A stretch of 32,541 nt of DNA. Origin: a virus. Where the stretch lies: the IMG/VR virus record IMGVR_UViG_3300009164_000211, positions 1-32,541 of that record. One strand, given 5' to 3'. The position numbers and the translations under genes are program-made. The notes under the pieces were generated by a model. It did no database searches. It saw only the letters and a list, made by a program, of their open reading frames with translations, and was not told the origin of the DNA. This document shows positions 25,021 to 32,350 of the stretch, piece by piece; within the stretch, counting starts at the first letter, position 1; each line of letters starts with the position of its first letter.

Positions 25021-25028
25021 AATAAATA
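25021..25028 (+). promoter_or_regulatory. Late promoter AATAAATA
   Basis: T4-late-like element 13 nt after the methyltransferase stop. Predicted start near 25034 gives a 14-nt leader beginning with TGGAG, so the ribosome site is at the very 5' end. Confidence 0.7.
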
Positions 25029-25047
25029 TTGTTTGGAGCTAAAATAA

Positions 25048-27525
25048 ATGAGTTATACACTAAACAAAACCGACGGATCTGTACTGCTGACGTTAGCAGA
25101 TACCACAGCCAATACAACATATGGTGTGTCATTTTTTGGCGCCAATTATGAAGCATGGGGAGAAAGATTCAATGAAAACTTCATTGCTCTCCTAGAGAAT
25201 TTTGCAAACAACACTGCACCCAGTACCACTTCAGTCAAAGGACAGATATGGTATGACACCAGCATCGACGGATTAAAAGCCTACGACGGCTCCGCATACA
25301 TTCAATTGGCCGGTTTTGTAAAAAGTTCAACCAGTCCCACAGGTCAGCTGGGCAGACTTTGGCTAGACAGCGACGACGACAGAATGTACATCTACAACGG
25401 CAGCGCATTTAAATCCATTACCCCAGGAACAATTGCATTGACCGGTGATGTCACCGGCAGTGGCACAATGAATGCCACCACTGGAAATTATAGCATTGCA
25501 GTGACATCGGTTGCGGCAGCCACCAATAGTTTTACTACAGTAGCAGTGTCCGGTCAAAGCAACGTCGTTGCAGATTCAGGTAGTGATACTCTTACCTTGG
25601 TGGCTGGCACAGGTACTACACTTACCACCGATGCCACCACAGATACTATTACATTTGCAGTAGACACATCGGCGGTGGTGACAAATTCAAATACGTTGAC
25701 TATCTCGGGCACTAAAACATTTTCTGGTACATTAAAGGCCACCGGTAGTATTGAATTAGGCGGTGCAACCAAGGCAATCTATGCAGATTTATCGCCCAGC
25801 GCCAATGCTGGTATTAGATACAGTAGCCCGCAGTGGGAATTATCACACGATGGCAGCACATGGGCAAGGATTGCCACGGGCTCGGTGCCTCCAGTCAATG
25901 CACAATATATTACACTGGCCAACGACAGTACATTATCAAATGAGCGAGTATTAACTGCTGGCACCGGAATTAGTTTAACCGACGCAGGGGCAGGGTCCAC
26001 AGTTACATTGGCCAACACAGGTGTCACAGCTTTGACAACCAGTAGTGGATTAAGTACAAACACCAGTGCAACAGGTTCAGTTTCTATTACCAACACCGGC
26101 GTCACTAGCTTTAACGGCAGTGCTGGTGCAATTACAAACTATGCGTTTGGTAATATTATAGTGTCAGGCCAATCAGATATTGTGGCAGATTCGGGCAGTG
26201 ATACTCTTACATTAGTTGCTGGCAGCAATATTACATTGACCACCAACGCCACCACTGATACAGTTACCATTGCCGCAGGCAGCGCAATAACATATGGCAT
26301 TAGCTCAGAAATAAATGGGGCAGGTGCCGCATTGCGTTTAACGGGAAGTAACTCCACCACAGACAATGTGGTGTTTGCCAGCGGTTCTGGTATTACCATT
26401 ACTAGAACTGATGCCGATACAATTACCATTGCCACCAGCGGTAGTAGTGGTATCACTTCTGCCTACACCGCAATAAGCGATGGTTCAAACAATGCCGCAG
26501 CCGTCGGCACTGATACAATTAAATTTAGAGGCGGCACAGGTGTTACTGCAACAGTTGGCAGTAACGATGCTACCTGGGGCGACAATGTACAAATTAGCGT
26601 ACAAGACGGCAGTACAACTCAAAAAGGTTTAATTCAATTATCCGATGAAGGTTCAAGCACCAGTACATCGTTGGCCGCCACGGCAAACTTGGCCAATACA
26701 AAGCTATCCAAGAGTGGCGGCACAGTAACCGGCGCAGTGACAATCAGCGACGCCACAGCCAGCACTACCGCCACCACTGGTGCATTAATTGTCACCGGCG
26801 GAGTAGGCGTGGGCGGCAATGCCTATGTGGGCGGCAACCTAGTGTTAACTGGTAACCTTACAGTCAACGGCACAACCACTACAATAAATGCAACCACTAC
26901 CACAGTAGACGATCCGGTGTTTACCATCGGTGGGGACACTGCTCCTGTCAGTGATGACAACAAGGATCGTGGCATAGAATTTAGATATCACAACGGTACA
27001 GCAGCCAAAGTTGGATTCTTTGGTTATGATGACAGCACTGGTAGATTCTCTTTTATACCTGATGCAACAAACACCAGCGAAGTATTCAGTGGCACAGTCG
27101 GCGATGCAGAGTTTGGCACAGTTTATGCCAAGGCAACATCTGCACAATACGCTGACTTGGCAGAACGCTACGAAGCAGATGCATTCTATGAGCCGGGCAC
27201 GGTATTAGTAGTCGGCGGAGAAAAAGAAGTTACAATATGTAGTTCAGTTGGTGACATTAAACTGGCCGGTGTGGTGTCTACCAAGCCTGCTTATCTTATG
27301 AACAATGGCGCAGGCAGCGACGTTACGCACCCAGCTATTGCATTAAAAGGTAGAGTACCAGTAAAAGTGTTTGGTGCTGTACACAAAGGTGATCTGTTGA
27401 CTACCAGTGCCTATGCAGGTCATGCAGAACTAGCATCTGCAGAAACTTCACCAATGGCCATCATTGGTGTAGCACTGGGCACTAATGTAAGTGGTGCCGG
27501 TGTAATCGAAATAATGATCAAGTAA
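25048..27525 (+). CDS. Fibre protein with type-2 C-terminal domain (825 aa)
   Basis: The head MSYTLNKTDGSVLLTLADTT, then YGVSFFGANYEAWGERFNEN and FIALLENFANNTAPST ... GQIWYDTS, is a conserved N-terminal domain of T4-like cyanophage and pelagiphage structural proteins. Two SGQS(N/D)(V/I)VADSGSDTLTLV units (near 170 and 373), VQDGSTTQKGLIQLSDEGSS and TTGALIVTGGVGVGGNAYV follow. Then comes the GNLTVNGTTTTINATTTTVD module with DDNKDRGIEFRYHNG, and from about residue 700 the type-2 C-terminus (AQYADLAERYEADAFYEPGT ... LAGVVSTKPAYLMNN ... GRVPVKVFGAVHKGDL). It equals the 824-residue fibre in length and in the position of that domain although their N-terminal parts differ. Its 3' end overlaps the convergent Nudix gene by 8 bp with no terminator between. 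Confidence 0.82.
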   Translation: MSYTLNKTDGSVLLTLADTTANTTYGVSFFGANYEAWGERFNENFIALLENFANNTAPSTTSVKGQIWYDTSIDGLKAYDGSAYIQLAGFVKSSTSPTGQLGRLWLDSDDDRMYIYNGSAFKSITPGTIALTGDVTGSGTMNATTGNYSIAVTSVAAATNSFTTVAVSGQSNVVADSGSDTLTLVAGTGTTLTTDATTDTITFAVDTSAVVTNSNTLTISGTKTFSGTLKATGSIELGGATKAIYADLSPSANAGIRYSSPQWELSHDGSTWARIATGSVPPVNAQYITLANDSTLSNERVLTAGTGISLTDAGAGSTVTLANTGVTALTTSSGLSTNTSATGSVSITNTGVTSFNGSAGAITNYAFGNIIVSGQSDIVADSGSDTLTLVAGSNITLTTNATTDTVTIAAGSAITYGISSEINGAGAALRLTGSNSTTDNVVFASGSGITITRTDADTITIATSGSSGITSAYTAISDGSNNAAAVGTDTIKFRGGTGVTATVGSNDATWGDNVQISVQDGSTTQKGLIQLSDEGSSTSTSLAATANLANTKLSKSGGTVTGAVTISDATASTTATTGALIVTGGVGVGGNAYVGGNLVLTGNLTVNGTTTTINATTTTVDDPVFTIGGDTAPVSDDNKDRGIEFRYHNGTAAKVGFFGYDDSTGRFSFIPDATNTSEVFSGTVGDAEFGTVYAKATSAQYADLAERYEADAFYEPGTVLVVGGEKEVTICSSVGDIKLAGVVSTKPAYLMNNGAGSDVTHPAIALKGRVPVKVFGAVHKGDLLTTSAYAGHAELASAETSPMAIIGVALGTNVSGAGVIEIMIK

Positions 27526-27949
27526 GACTATCAAGTATCTTAGATAAGCGATCAACTGTATCTTCTTCTTTGAGACTAGAATAAACCCCAGGGTGCATGG
27601 GCCTTGGAAATTTCTCTATCGGTACCCAACAATATCCGCAATGTTCTTCATTTAGTGTGGGAATGAATTCTTGCTCTACGATGTAGACATAGGTGTAAAA
27701 TGCAAAATTACCGTCTTCGCTGACATAATGGTCCAGCGGTATGGGATTCAGTTTAAATTTTATACCAATTTCTTCCAGTGCTTCACGTTCTAAAGTTTGT
27801 ATAGGAGTCTCGTCGAGTTCCTTCTTACCACCTACAATGCCCCAGTGATATCCCCAACGCTGGTTGCCTTGCCGCAGTAGAAACAGAAATCGTCGAGTAG
27901 ATTTTGAATAAACAAATGCACCATGGCTGATTATGTTACTATTCGCCAT
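27518..27949 (-). CDS. Nudix hydrolase (143 aa)
   Basis: Complete Nudix box G-x5-E-x7-REuxEExGu at residues 41-63 (G41, E47, R55-E56, E59-E60, G62), preceded by a WGYHWGIVGGKKE strand. The family hydrolyses nucleoside diphosphates linked to another group: oxidised nucleotides, ADP-ribose, NADH, Ap4A, nucleotide sugars or capped RNA. The motif does not tell which. The start is MANSNIISHG, 7 nt after GAGGA, inside the end of the gp15 gene (19-bp overlap); an upstream ATG at 28003 lies deeper in gp15 and would add 18 basic residues unlike the family. Last gene of the leftward neck operon, so probably expressed late, which is unusual for a nucleotide-pool enzyme. T4 also encodes a Nudix protein (NudE), at a different locus. 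Confidence 0.9.
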   Translation of the reverse strand: MANSNIISHGAFVYSKSTRRFLFLLRQGNQRWGYHWGIVGGKKELDETPIQTLEREALEEIGIKFKLNPIPLDHYVSEDGNFAFYTYVYIVEQEFIPTLNEEHCGYCWVPIEKFPRPMHPGVYSSLKEEDTVDRLSKILDSLT

Positions 27950-29472
27950 TGGCCATCCTCGTACAGCCCTTCCCAGCTTCGCACCCAGTCTACGCCGTTC
28001 CATTTAAATTGTTGTCCGGTGCTGGCATTGGTTACATAGTTTAGTGCCTCAGTACCGGCCGCTCTAAAACTTACTACCCATCGTGTGCCGTTGTACTGAA
28101 TGATGTCATATTTGTAGGCCACTAGGTCTTGACTGCCTGAGCCCTTCCACGCATCCGCACCATCGGTGTTCATCAAGTCGCCGATATCTTCTAACAGCAT
28201 GTATCGTTGTCCGGTGGCCCTTACTGGTAGTCCGTGTCCGGGACCCTTTTTCAAAGGGTTTACAAAATTATTGACAGCCGCCAAGGTGTTGCTAGGTATG
28301 GTATCTGCATCAACAGTATATATTAATAAACTAGTGTCAGTGGCATCTCTTGCAACAGTTAATACCACTTCATCGGTAGTTAATCCTTGTTTTAAAAATA
28401 TTCTCGATAGTCCGTCGTGAATGGAGCCAAAGCCGGCATTTAACGACCCCCAACTAATTGGATCACCGGGCCGAGCAACAACTGTGCCTTCTATGCCTTG
28501 ATCATAAGCACCTAGTTCCTGAGACAGTAATTGTATCTTACCACCTATTACTAGAATATCATAATTTTGAGATAGTGTACCACTGCGTTTTTTGTAAACT
28601 ATTTTCTCTGTCAACTCATTGCTAAGTTTGTTATCTTCTGTTCTTGACGGAGTATTTTCCACTACCAACGGAGACATCAACGAAGTTTCGCTGGCAATGT
28701 CAGCAAGAGTAGAGCCGCCATTAGAATCTGTTAAGTTAAAGTCTGCGTCAGTAAATCCTGCTTCGATTAAATCAGTCCTTAGTGAGCCACTGGCATCAAA
28801 TAATTGTGTAATCACATTGGTAATAACACCCAGTTTTTTAACCTTAGCTGGAGTGCTTAACCATATGGGCATTTCGAATGTCAACGTGGCAACGTCTATA
28901 GTATCCTCTGGGCCTACTGGCACACTTCTACTGCTCCACATAACTTCTTCTAAGTTGATGTAACTCAATGAGCCCCAGTCTAGGTAATTGTCAGTGCTTT
29001 GTATCTCAAAGCTGGGATTAAACAGTACTAGAATTTGTTCTAGTAACTGCATCTTTTGGTCAGCGTTGGAACAATAGATGTCAGCTTTAACAGTGAGGTC
29101 GTAGGGCGCAGGCATCAAACGTTCAACTGTAAAACGGTCTCCAGGTTGATCGGTGTAATTGCCGTCAACATCTTTTTTACGCATTTGCACACTGACATTT
29201 TTAACAAAGTTAGGCTCTTGCATGCGTTCACGACTATACTTTAATGCAGTGATATAGCAAGCAATCTGCGGCACAGTGATTAATGTGTTACTGCTATTGT
29301 TGCGAAGAATGGCAGCCGCTTGTCTGCTGGGGTCTCCGTAGGTAGCTGGCACAACACGAAATACTTCAGCGCCTGCGTCGTCTCGGCCAAACTTAACTGG
29401 GAAGCCGCTCATGACACGAATAAACTGAGCAAGGAATCTGCGAATTTGACCGCTGTAAAAATATTGACTCAT
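27931..29472 (-). CDS. 15: Tail sheath stabiliser/completion protein gp15-like (513 aa)
   Basis: T4 gp15 caps the finished tail tube and sheath and joins the tail to the head. The N-terminal third aligns by eye with it: MSQYFYSGQIRRFLAQFIRV against T4 MFGYFYNSSFRRY, then a FRVVPATYGDPSR segment like T4 IRVPITYA, YDLTVKADIYCSNADQKMQL and LEQILVLFNPSFEIQ, and ATLTFEMPIWLS. The C-terminal 270 residues have no T4 equivalent (T4 gp15 is 272 long). They end with YNGTRWVVSFRA and GQQFKWNGVDWVRSWEG, small W-rich repeats of the type seen in cyanophage neck proteins. Separated from gp14 by only 3 nt and overlapping the Nudix gene. Assignment is good for the N-terminus; the role of the extension is unknown. 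Confidence 0.8.
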   Translation of the reverse strand: MSQYFYSGQIRRFLAQFIRVMSGFPVKFGRDDAGAEVFRVVPATYGDPSRQAAAILRNNSSNTLITVPQIACYITALKYSRERMQEPNFVKNVSVQMRKKDVDGNYTDQPGDRFTVERLMPAPYDLTVKADIYCSNADQKMQLLEQILVLFNPSFEIQSTDNYLDWGSLSYINLEEVMWSSRSVPVGPEDTIDVATLTFEMPIWLSTPAKVKKLGVITNVITQLFDASGSLRTDLIEAGFTDADFNLTDSNGGSTLADIASETSLMSPLVVENTPSRTEDNKLSNELTEKIVYKKRSGTLSQNYDILVIGGKIQLLSQELGAYDQGIEGTVVARPGDPISWGSLNAGFGSIHDGLSRIFLKQGLTTDEVVLTVARDATDTSLLIYTVDADTIPSNTLAAVNNFVNPLKKGPGHGLPVRATGQRYMLLEDIGDLMNTDGADAWKGSGSQDLVAYKYDIIQYNGTRWVVSFRAAGTEALNYVTNASTGQQFKWNGVDWVRSWEGLYEDGQWRIVT

Positions 29473-29475
29473 AGT

Positions 29476-30987
29476 TTAATCTGCCTGTGGTTTCAAAAGA
29501 TCATTTAAGTTCTGTCGTTGTGTAACAGTTTCGCCACCGTCTGCAACGTGTGTGTTTGTGTTATTAACAAACGAACCTTTTAATGTTTGTCTTTCTGCAT
29601 TATTAGTTAGCGTCACTCGTTGTTCGGTTTCATAATGTGACCACACAGAGCCAGTCCATCTAAACAATCTTGCTGGTAAAAAGTCTGTGCGTTTAAAGAA
29701 ATTTCCCTTTGTTGGATTTGCCGGAAAACTAGTACCGAATCCCATGGGCGCCCCGTTGGGAGCAATGGCATCGCTGACCAAGTACCCTGCGGTATATCCT
29801 TGACCACGAGGTGTGCCATAAAGGGTAGTTTCCAATGCAGTGCCAGTGCCTGACCCAGCGCCAGTTGCTTCAAATGTAATGTCGCCGATTATGCCCTTTA
29901 TAATGGTGCCAGCCGCTACTAACTGACTGGTGCTCACAGTGTAAGTTCCAATGCCACCAGTGCCAGTGCCCAGTGCAGTGACATATGTTCCTGCAACAAT
30001 TTGATCTCCGGTTGTTAGTCCCGGGGTCAAGTATGTACCAACTCCGATGACTCCAGATGCCACAGAACTAACAGTTAACCTTGTGCCAGCAACTCCACTG
30101 CCATTATCTATTTTTCCAATCACGGATGCAGTGGCCTCTGCGCCTATTGATACGAAATTGGTAGTACCCAACGACACAATTTTATAAGTGTGACCTTTGA
30201 CAAACGAACCAGCAACTGTTGGAGTACCGTCATTGTTGTCAATGACATTTGGTTGACCGGTGGAGGTAGTTGGATTAATCCAGAACATGCTGGTGTCATA
30301 GCCGCTTTTAGGCACGTCAACTTCGGCCTGTGCAACAACTGCATCGTTGACTTCTTTAACTTTATTGTAATTGCTGAGATGGTTAAACAAATCATCCGGA
30401 TTAGACCCATTGCCAAGTATGCCTTTAAATTCTTGACTATCGACCAGCGGACCAACTTTGACTCTCCACACATGCGGAAACCAAGTGGGACTATAACCTT
30501 CACTAGATCTACTGGCATCTTGAATTACATAAAATCTTTTCAATGCCTTGGCCACATCATTCAATGCAAATGGATCTTTGAGATTGGGAAATTCAATGAC
30601 ATCACCACTCATCAAAGGGCGTCCAATACGTTCAACCATGTCGTTGATATGGAAGTTGACAAATATAGTGTCGTTGGCTAAAAATAATCCAAATTGGCTT
30701 AGATCGAAATCAACATCATTTTGATTGTATATTCCACGAAGCTCATATAAATCTTTGCTGTATTTTCTATCTCGATTTTCCAACAACAATAAATCTTGGA
30801 TTCTAGATACACTGGCATCACCAGTTGGTTGAGCTGGACCTGTGCTGTCGGCTGGGTCAGTTTCTGCTCCCAAATATTTGTGGACAATGAGTCCGACACC
30901 GCCAACATAGAAGAATTCCCGGCTTTGGCGGTCGTGCCAGTAGTAATCTTTGCTATATTCTGGGCGCCAAAGGCTTAGTCGGGGCAT
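29476..30987 (-). CDS. 14: Neck protein gp14-like with inserted modules (503 aa)
   Basis: T4 gp14 forms part of the head-tail neck. Matching features are FGLFLANDTIFVNFHINDMV (about 99-118) and MSGDVIEFPNLKDPFALND (126-144), corresponding to the T4 stretch around KEPKEGDLIYFP, then FYVIQDASRS and PHVWRVKVGPLVDSQEF. The C-terminus GYLVSDAIAPNGAPMGFGTS followed by LPARLFRWTGSVW and KGSFVNNTNTH is like cyanophage gp14. At 503 residues it is twice T4 gp14 (256); most of the extra sits at residues 258-386, where two phage beta modules are nested. First gene of the leftward operon, with a late promoter and GGAG ribosome site upstream. Confidence 0.82.
   Translation of the reverse strand: MPRLSLWRPEYSKDYYWHDRQSREFFYVGGVGLIVHKYLGAETDPADSTGPAQPTGDASVSRIQDLLLLENRDRKYSKDLYELRGIYNQNDVDFDLSQFGLFLANDTIFVNFHINDMVERIGRPLMSGDVIEFPNLKDPFALNDVAKALKRFYVIQDASRSSEGYSPTWFPHVWRVKVGPLVDSQEFKGILGNGSNPDDLFNHLSNYNKVKEVNDAVVAQAEVDVPKSGYDTSMFWINPTTSTGQPNVIDNNDGTPTVAGSFVKGHTYKIVSLGTTNFVSIGAEATASVIGKIDNGSGVAGTRLTVSSVASGVIGVGTYLTPGLTTGDQIVAGTYVTALGTGTGGIGTYTVSTSQLVAAGTIIKGIIGDITFEATGAGSGTGTALETTLYGTPRGQGYTAGYLVSDAIAPNGAPMGFGTSFPANPTKGNFFKRTDFLPARLFRWTGSVWSHYETEQRVTLTNNAERQTLKGSFVNNTNTHVADGGETVTQRQNLNDLLKPQAD
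29830..30216 (-). repeat. Nested pair of phage beta modules inside gp14
   Basis: The outer module has the pattern GSFVKGHTYKIVSLGTTNFV ... TFEATGAGSGTGTA (residues 261-280 and 371-384), widespread in phage virion proteins, where its two halves are normally only a few residues apart. Here they are separated by a second common module, TRLTVSSVASGVIGVGTYL ... TALGTGTGGIGTYTVSTSQL (residues about 296-362, positions 29902-30102). Confidence 0.7.
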
Positions 30988-31006
30988 AAGTATTCTCCAA
31001 TATACT

Positions 31007-31014
31007 TATTTATT
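31007..31014 (-). promoter_or_regulatory. Leftward late promoter AATAAATA for neck operon
   Basis: TATTTATT on the + strand. Predicted start near 31001 gives a 14-nt leader, TTGGAG close to its 5' end, then the gp14 ATG at 30987. It lies 2 bp from the -35 box of the rightward sigma70 promoter. Confidence 0.7.
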
Positions 31015-31016
31015 GG

Positions 31017-31045
31017 TTGACATGGTGACCCTAAGAGTATATAAT
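31017..31045 (+). promoter_or_regulatory. Perfect sigma70 consensus promoter
   Basis: TTGACA (31017-31022), a 17-bp spacer and TATAAT (31040-31045): both hexamers and the spacing are ideal. Expected start about 31052, leader about 28 nt with GGAGG at 31067-31071. Such promoters in T4-type phages drive immediate-early genes. Confidence 0.9.
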
Positions 31046-31079
31046 AACGACATAGACAATATTTTTGGAGGTAATTCAT

Positions 31080-32321
31080 ATGGCACGAGCCCAAACTGCT
31101 CAGAGAAAAGTCCCTACTAACCAAGTGGGTATTAAACTAACGCAGATCAAATTGACTGCATTGGATATAAAATACAATGGCGACGAGCCAACATGGCCTG
31201 AGAATTTTGAGTTTGAAGAACCCGGACCCAAGTCAAACCGCACTTACAACATCGAAATCATGCGTGGATTGAACTGGCTCAACTATGCCGCAAATTCTGA
31301 GCAACGTGGCTTCCTTGAGGACTTCATCAAAGTCAAGCGTCCCGAGACAATCAAAGAAGACATGGCCCTGCTGAAGAAGGTGCCCGACAAGGTCATCAGT
31401 CGAACGTATGCACACATGGCTCGAATGAGTGTGCGTGGGTTCCCTTTCGCTGAACAAGACTTTGCTAAAATTTGGCAAGCGGTAGTGGACGCTTTTGAAA
31501 AAACTAAAAACGAACATGCGGCCAATGAAGCAACAGAAAAAGCCAAAGAGTTGGCCAAGGCTGTCAAAGCGGCCCAGCCCACTATCCAAGAACGTATTTT
31601 GACGCAGGCTCGCAGTTACATAGGTGACATCATTGACCCGGCAATTGATGAAATTGTCAGCACCGGAGCAACAACCATTCGGGCAAACCTTGCAGGGCAG
31701 GGTTTTGGTCAACCGCAATACAAACGTATTATTGAACTCATTACCCCGGAGTTCAACGAGTTCAAAGAAGCACTGCTAGTTAAACAAGACAAGTCACTCA
31801 AAGATGACAACAGCGAACAACTGCGTGAAGGTTATCAACACATGAGTATTAAAACACTCAAGACATTGATTGCGTTCCTTGATGAAATTTGTAGCACTGC
31901 ACAAAAACAAATCATCCAAAAGAAAGCCAACACCGTTCGCAAAAAGAAGCCCACCGATGTCAACAAGGTTGTGGCCAAGTTTAAGAAGCTCATGGAATTC
32001 CCAGAGCTCAAACTCAAAGGCGCTAATCCTGCAGATTGCATTGGTGTAACAGATGTGTGGGTGTACAACAGCAAGACCAAGAAGCTGGGTGTGTATCGGG
32101 GACAATACACCGGGTGTGTGGGCATTAAGGGCAACAGCTGGGTTGGCTTTAGTGAAGCAACCAGCGTTCAAAAGACGCTAAGAAAGCCACTGACTCAGAT
32201 GGCAGAATTTCAAACCCTGGGCAAGAACCAATTGAAGAAGTGGTTTGACAGCATCAAGAGTGTGGAGCATCGTATGAACGGACGTGGCAACGAATATACA
32301 TTGATCATGCGAACTGTCTAA
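31080..32321 (+). CDS. Unrecognised charged protein, probably early (413 aa)
   Basis: I do not recognise a characterised family. It starts MARAQTAQRKVPTNQVGIKL, with an ideal GGAGG 8 nt upstream; a TTG 15 bases earlier overlaps that site and is unlikely. Residues 40-130 include NIEIMRGLNWLNYAANSEQR and a basic helical segment. Residues 135-190 are Ala/Lys/Glu-rich helix, probably coiled coil. The region 285-320 (KKANTVRKKKPTDVNKVVAK, then FKKLMEFPELKLKG) is strongly basic, followed by DVWVYNSKTKKLGVYRGQ and SVQKTLRKPLTQMAEF. Similar C-terminal motifs (WVYNxKxxKLxxY, KTLRKP) occur, as I recall, in conserved hypothetical proteins of T4-like cyanophages. The basic stretch suggests nucleic-acid contact. 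Expression from a sigma70 promoter sets it apart from its late neighbours. Confidence 0.7.
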   Translation: MARAQTAQRKVPTNQVGIKLTQIKLTALDIKYNGDEPTWPENFEFEEPGPKSNRTYNIEIMRGLNWLNYAANSEQRGFLEDFIKVKRPETIKEDMALLKKVPDKVISRTYAHMARMSVRGFPFAEQDFAKIWQAVVDAFEKTKNEHAANEATEKAKELAKAVKAAQPTIQERILTQARSYIGDIIDPAIDEIVSTGATTIRANLAGQGFGQPQYKRIIELITPEFNEFKEALLVKQDKSLKDDNSEQLREGYQHMSIKTLKTLIAFLDEICSTAQKQIIQKKANTVRKKKPTDVNKVVAKFKKLMEFPELKLKGANPADCIGVTDVWVYNSKTKKLGVYRGQYTGCVGIKGNSWVGFSEATSVQKTLRKPLTQMAEFQTLGKNQLKKWFDSIKSVEHRMNGRGNEYTLIMRTV

Positions 32322-32325
32322 ATTA

Positions 32326-32333
32326 GGTAAATA
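32326..32333 (+). promoter_or_regulatory. Late promoter GGTAAATA before gp13
   Basis: TAAATA-core element just after the stop of the early-type gene. Predicted start near 32339, 12-nt leader with GAGGA near its 5' end, then ATG at 32351. Allows late expression of gp13 apart from the early promoter. Confidence 0.5.
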
Positions 32334-32350
32334 CCATAACGAGGACATTT

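Noticed and set aside
5446-27525. Diversity-generating retroelement acting on fibre tips
   Set aside because: No reverse transcriptase and no adenine-biased template/variable repeat pair were seen; repeats are ordinary structural modules.
27950-28003. Upstream ATG for the Nudix gene adding 18 residues
   Set aside because: Extra residues are basic and unlike Nudix N-termini, and the inner ATG has a well-placed GAGGA.
31065-31079. TTG start 15 bases before the ATG of the 413-residue gene
   Set aside because: It overlaps the GGAGG ribosome site that serves the ATG at 31080.
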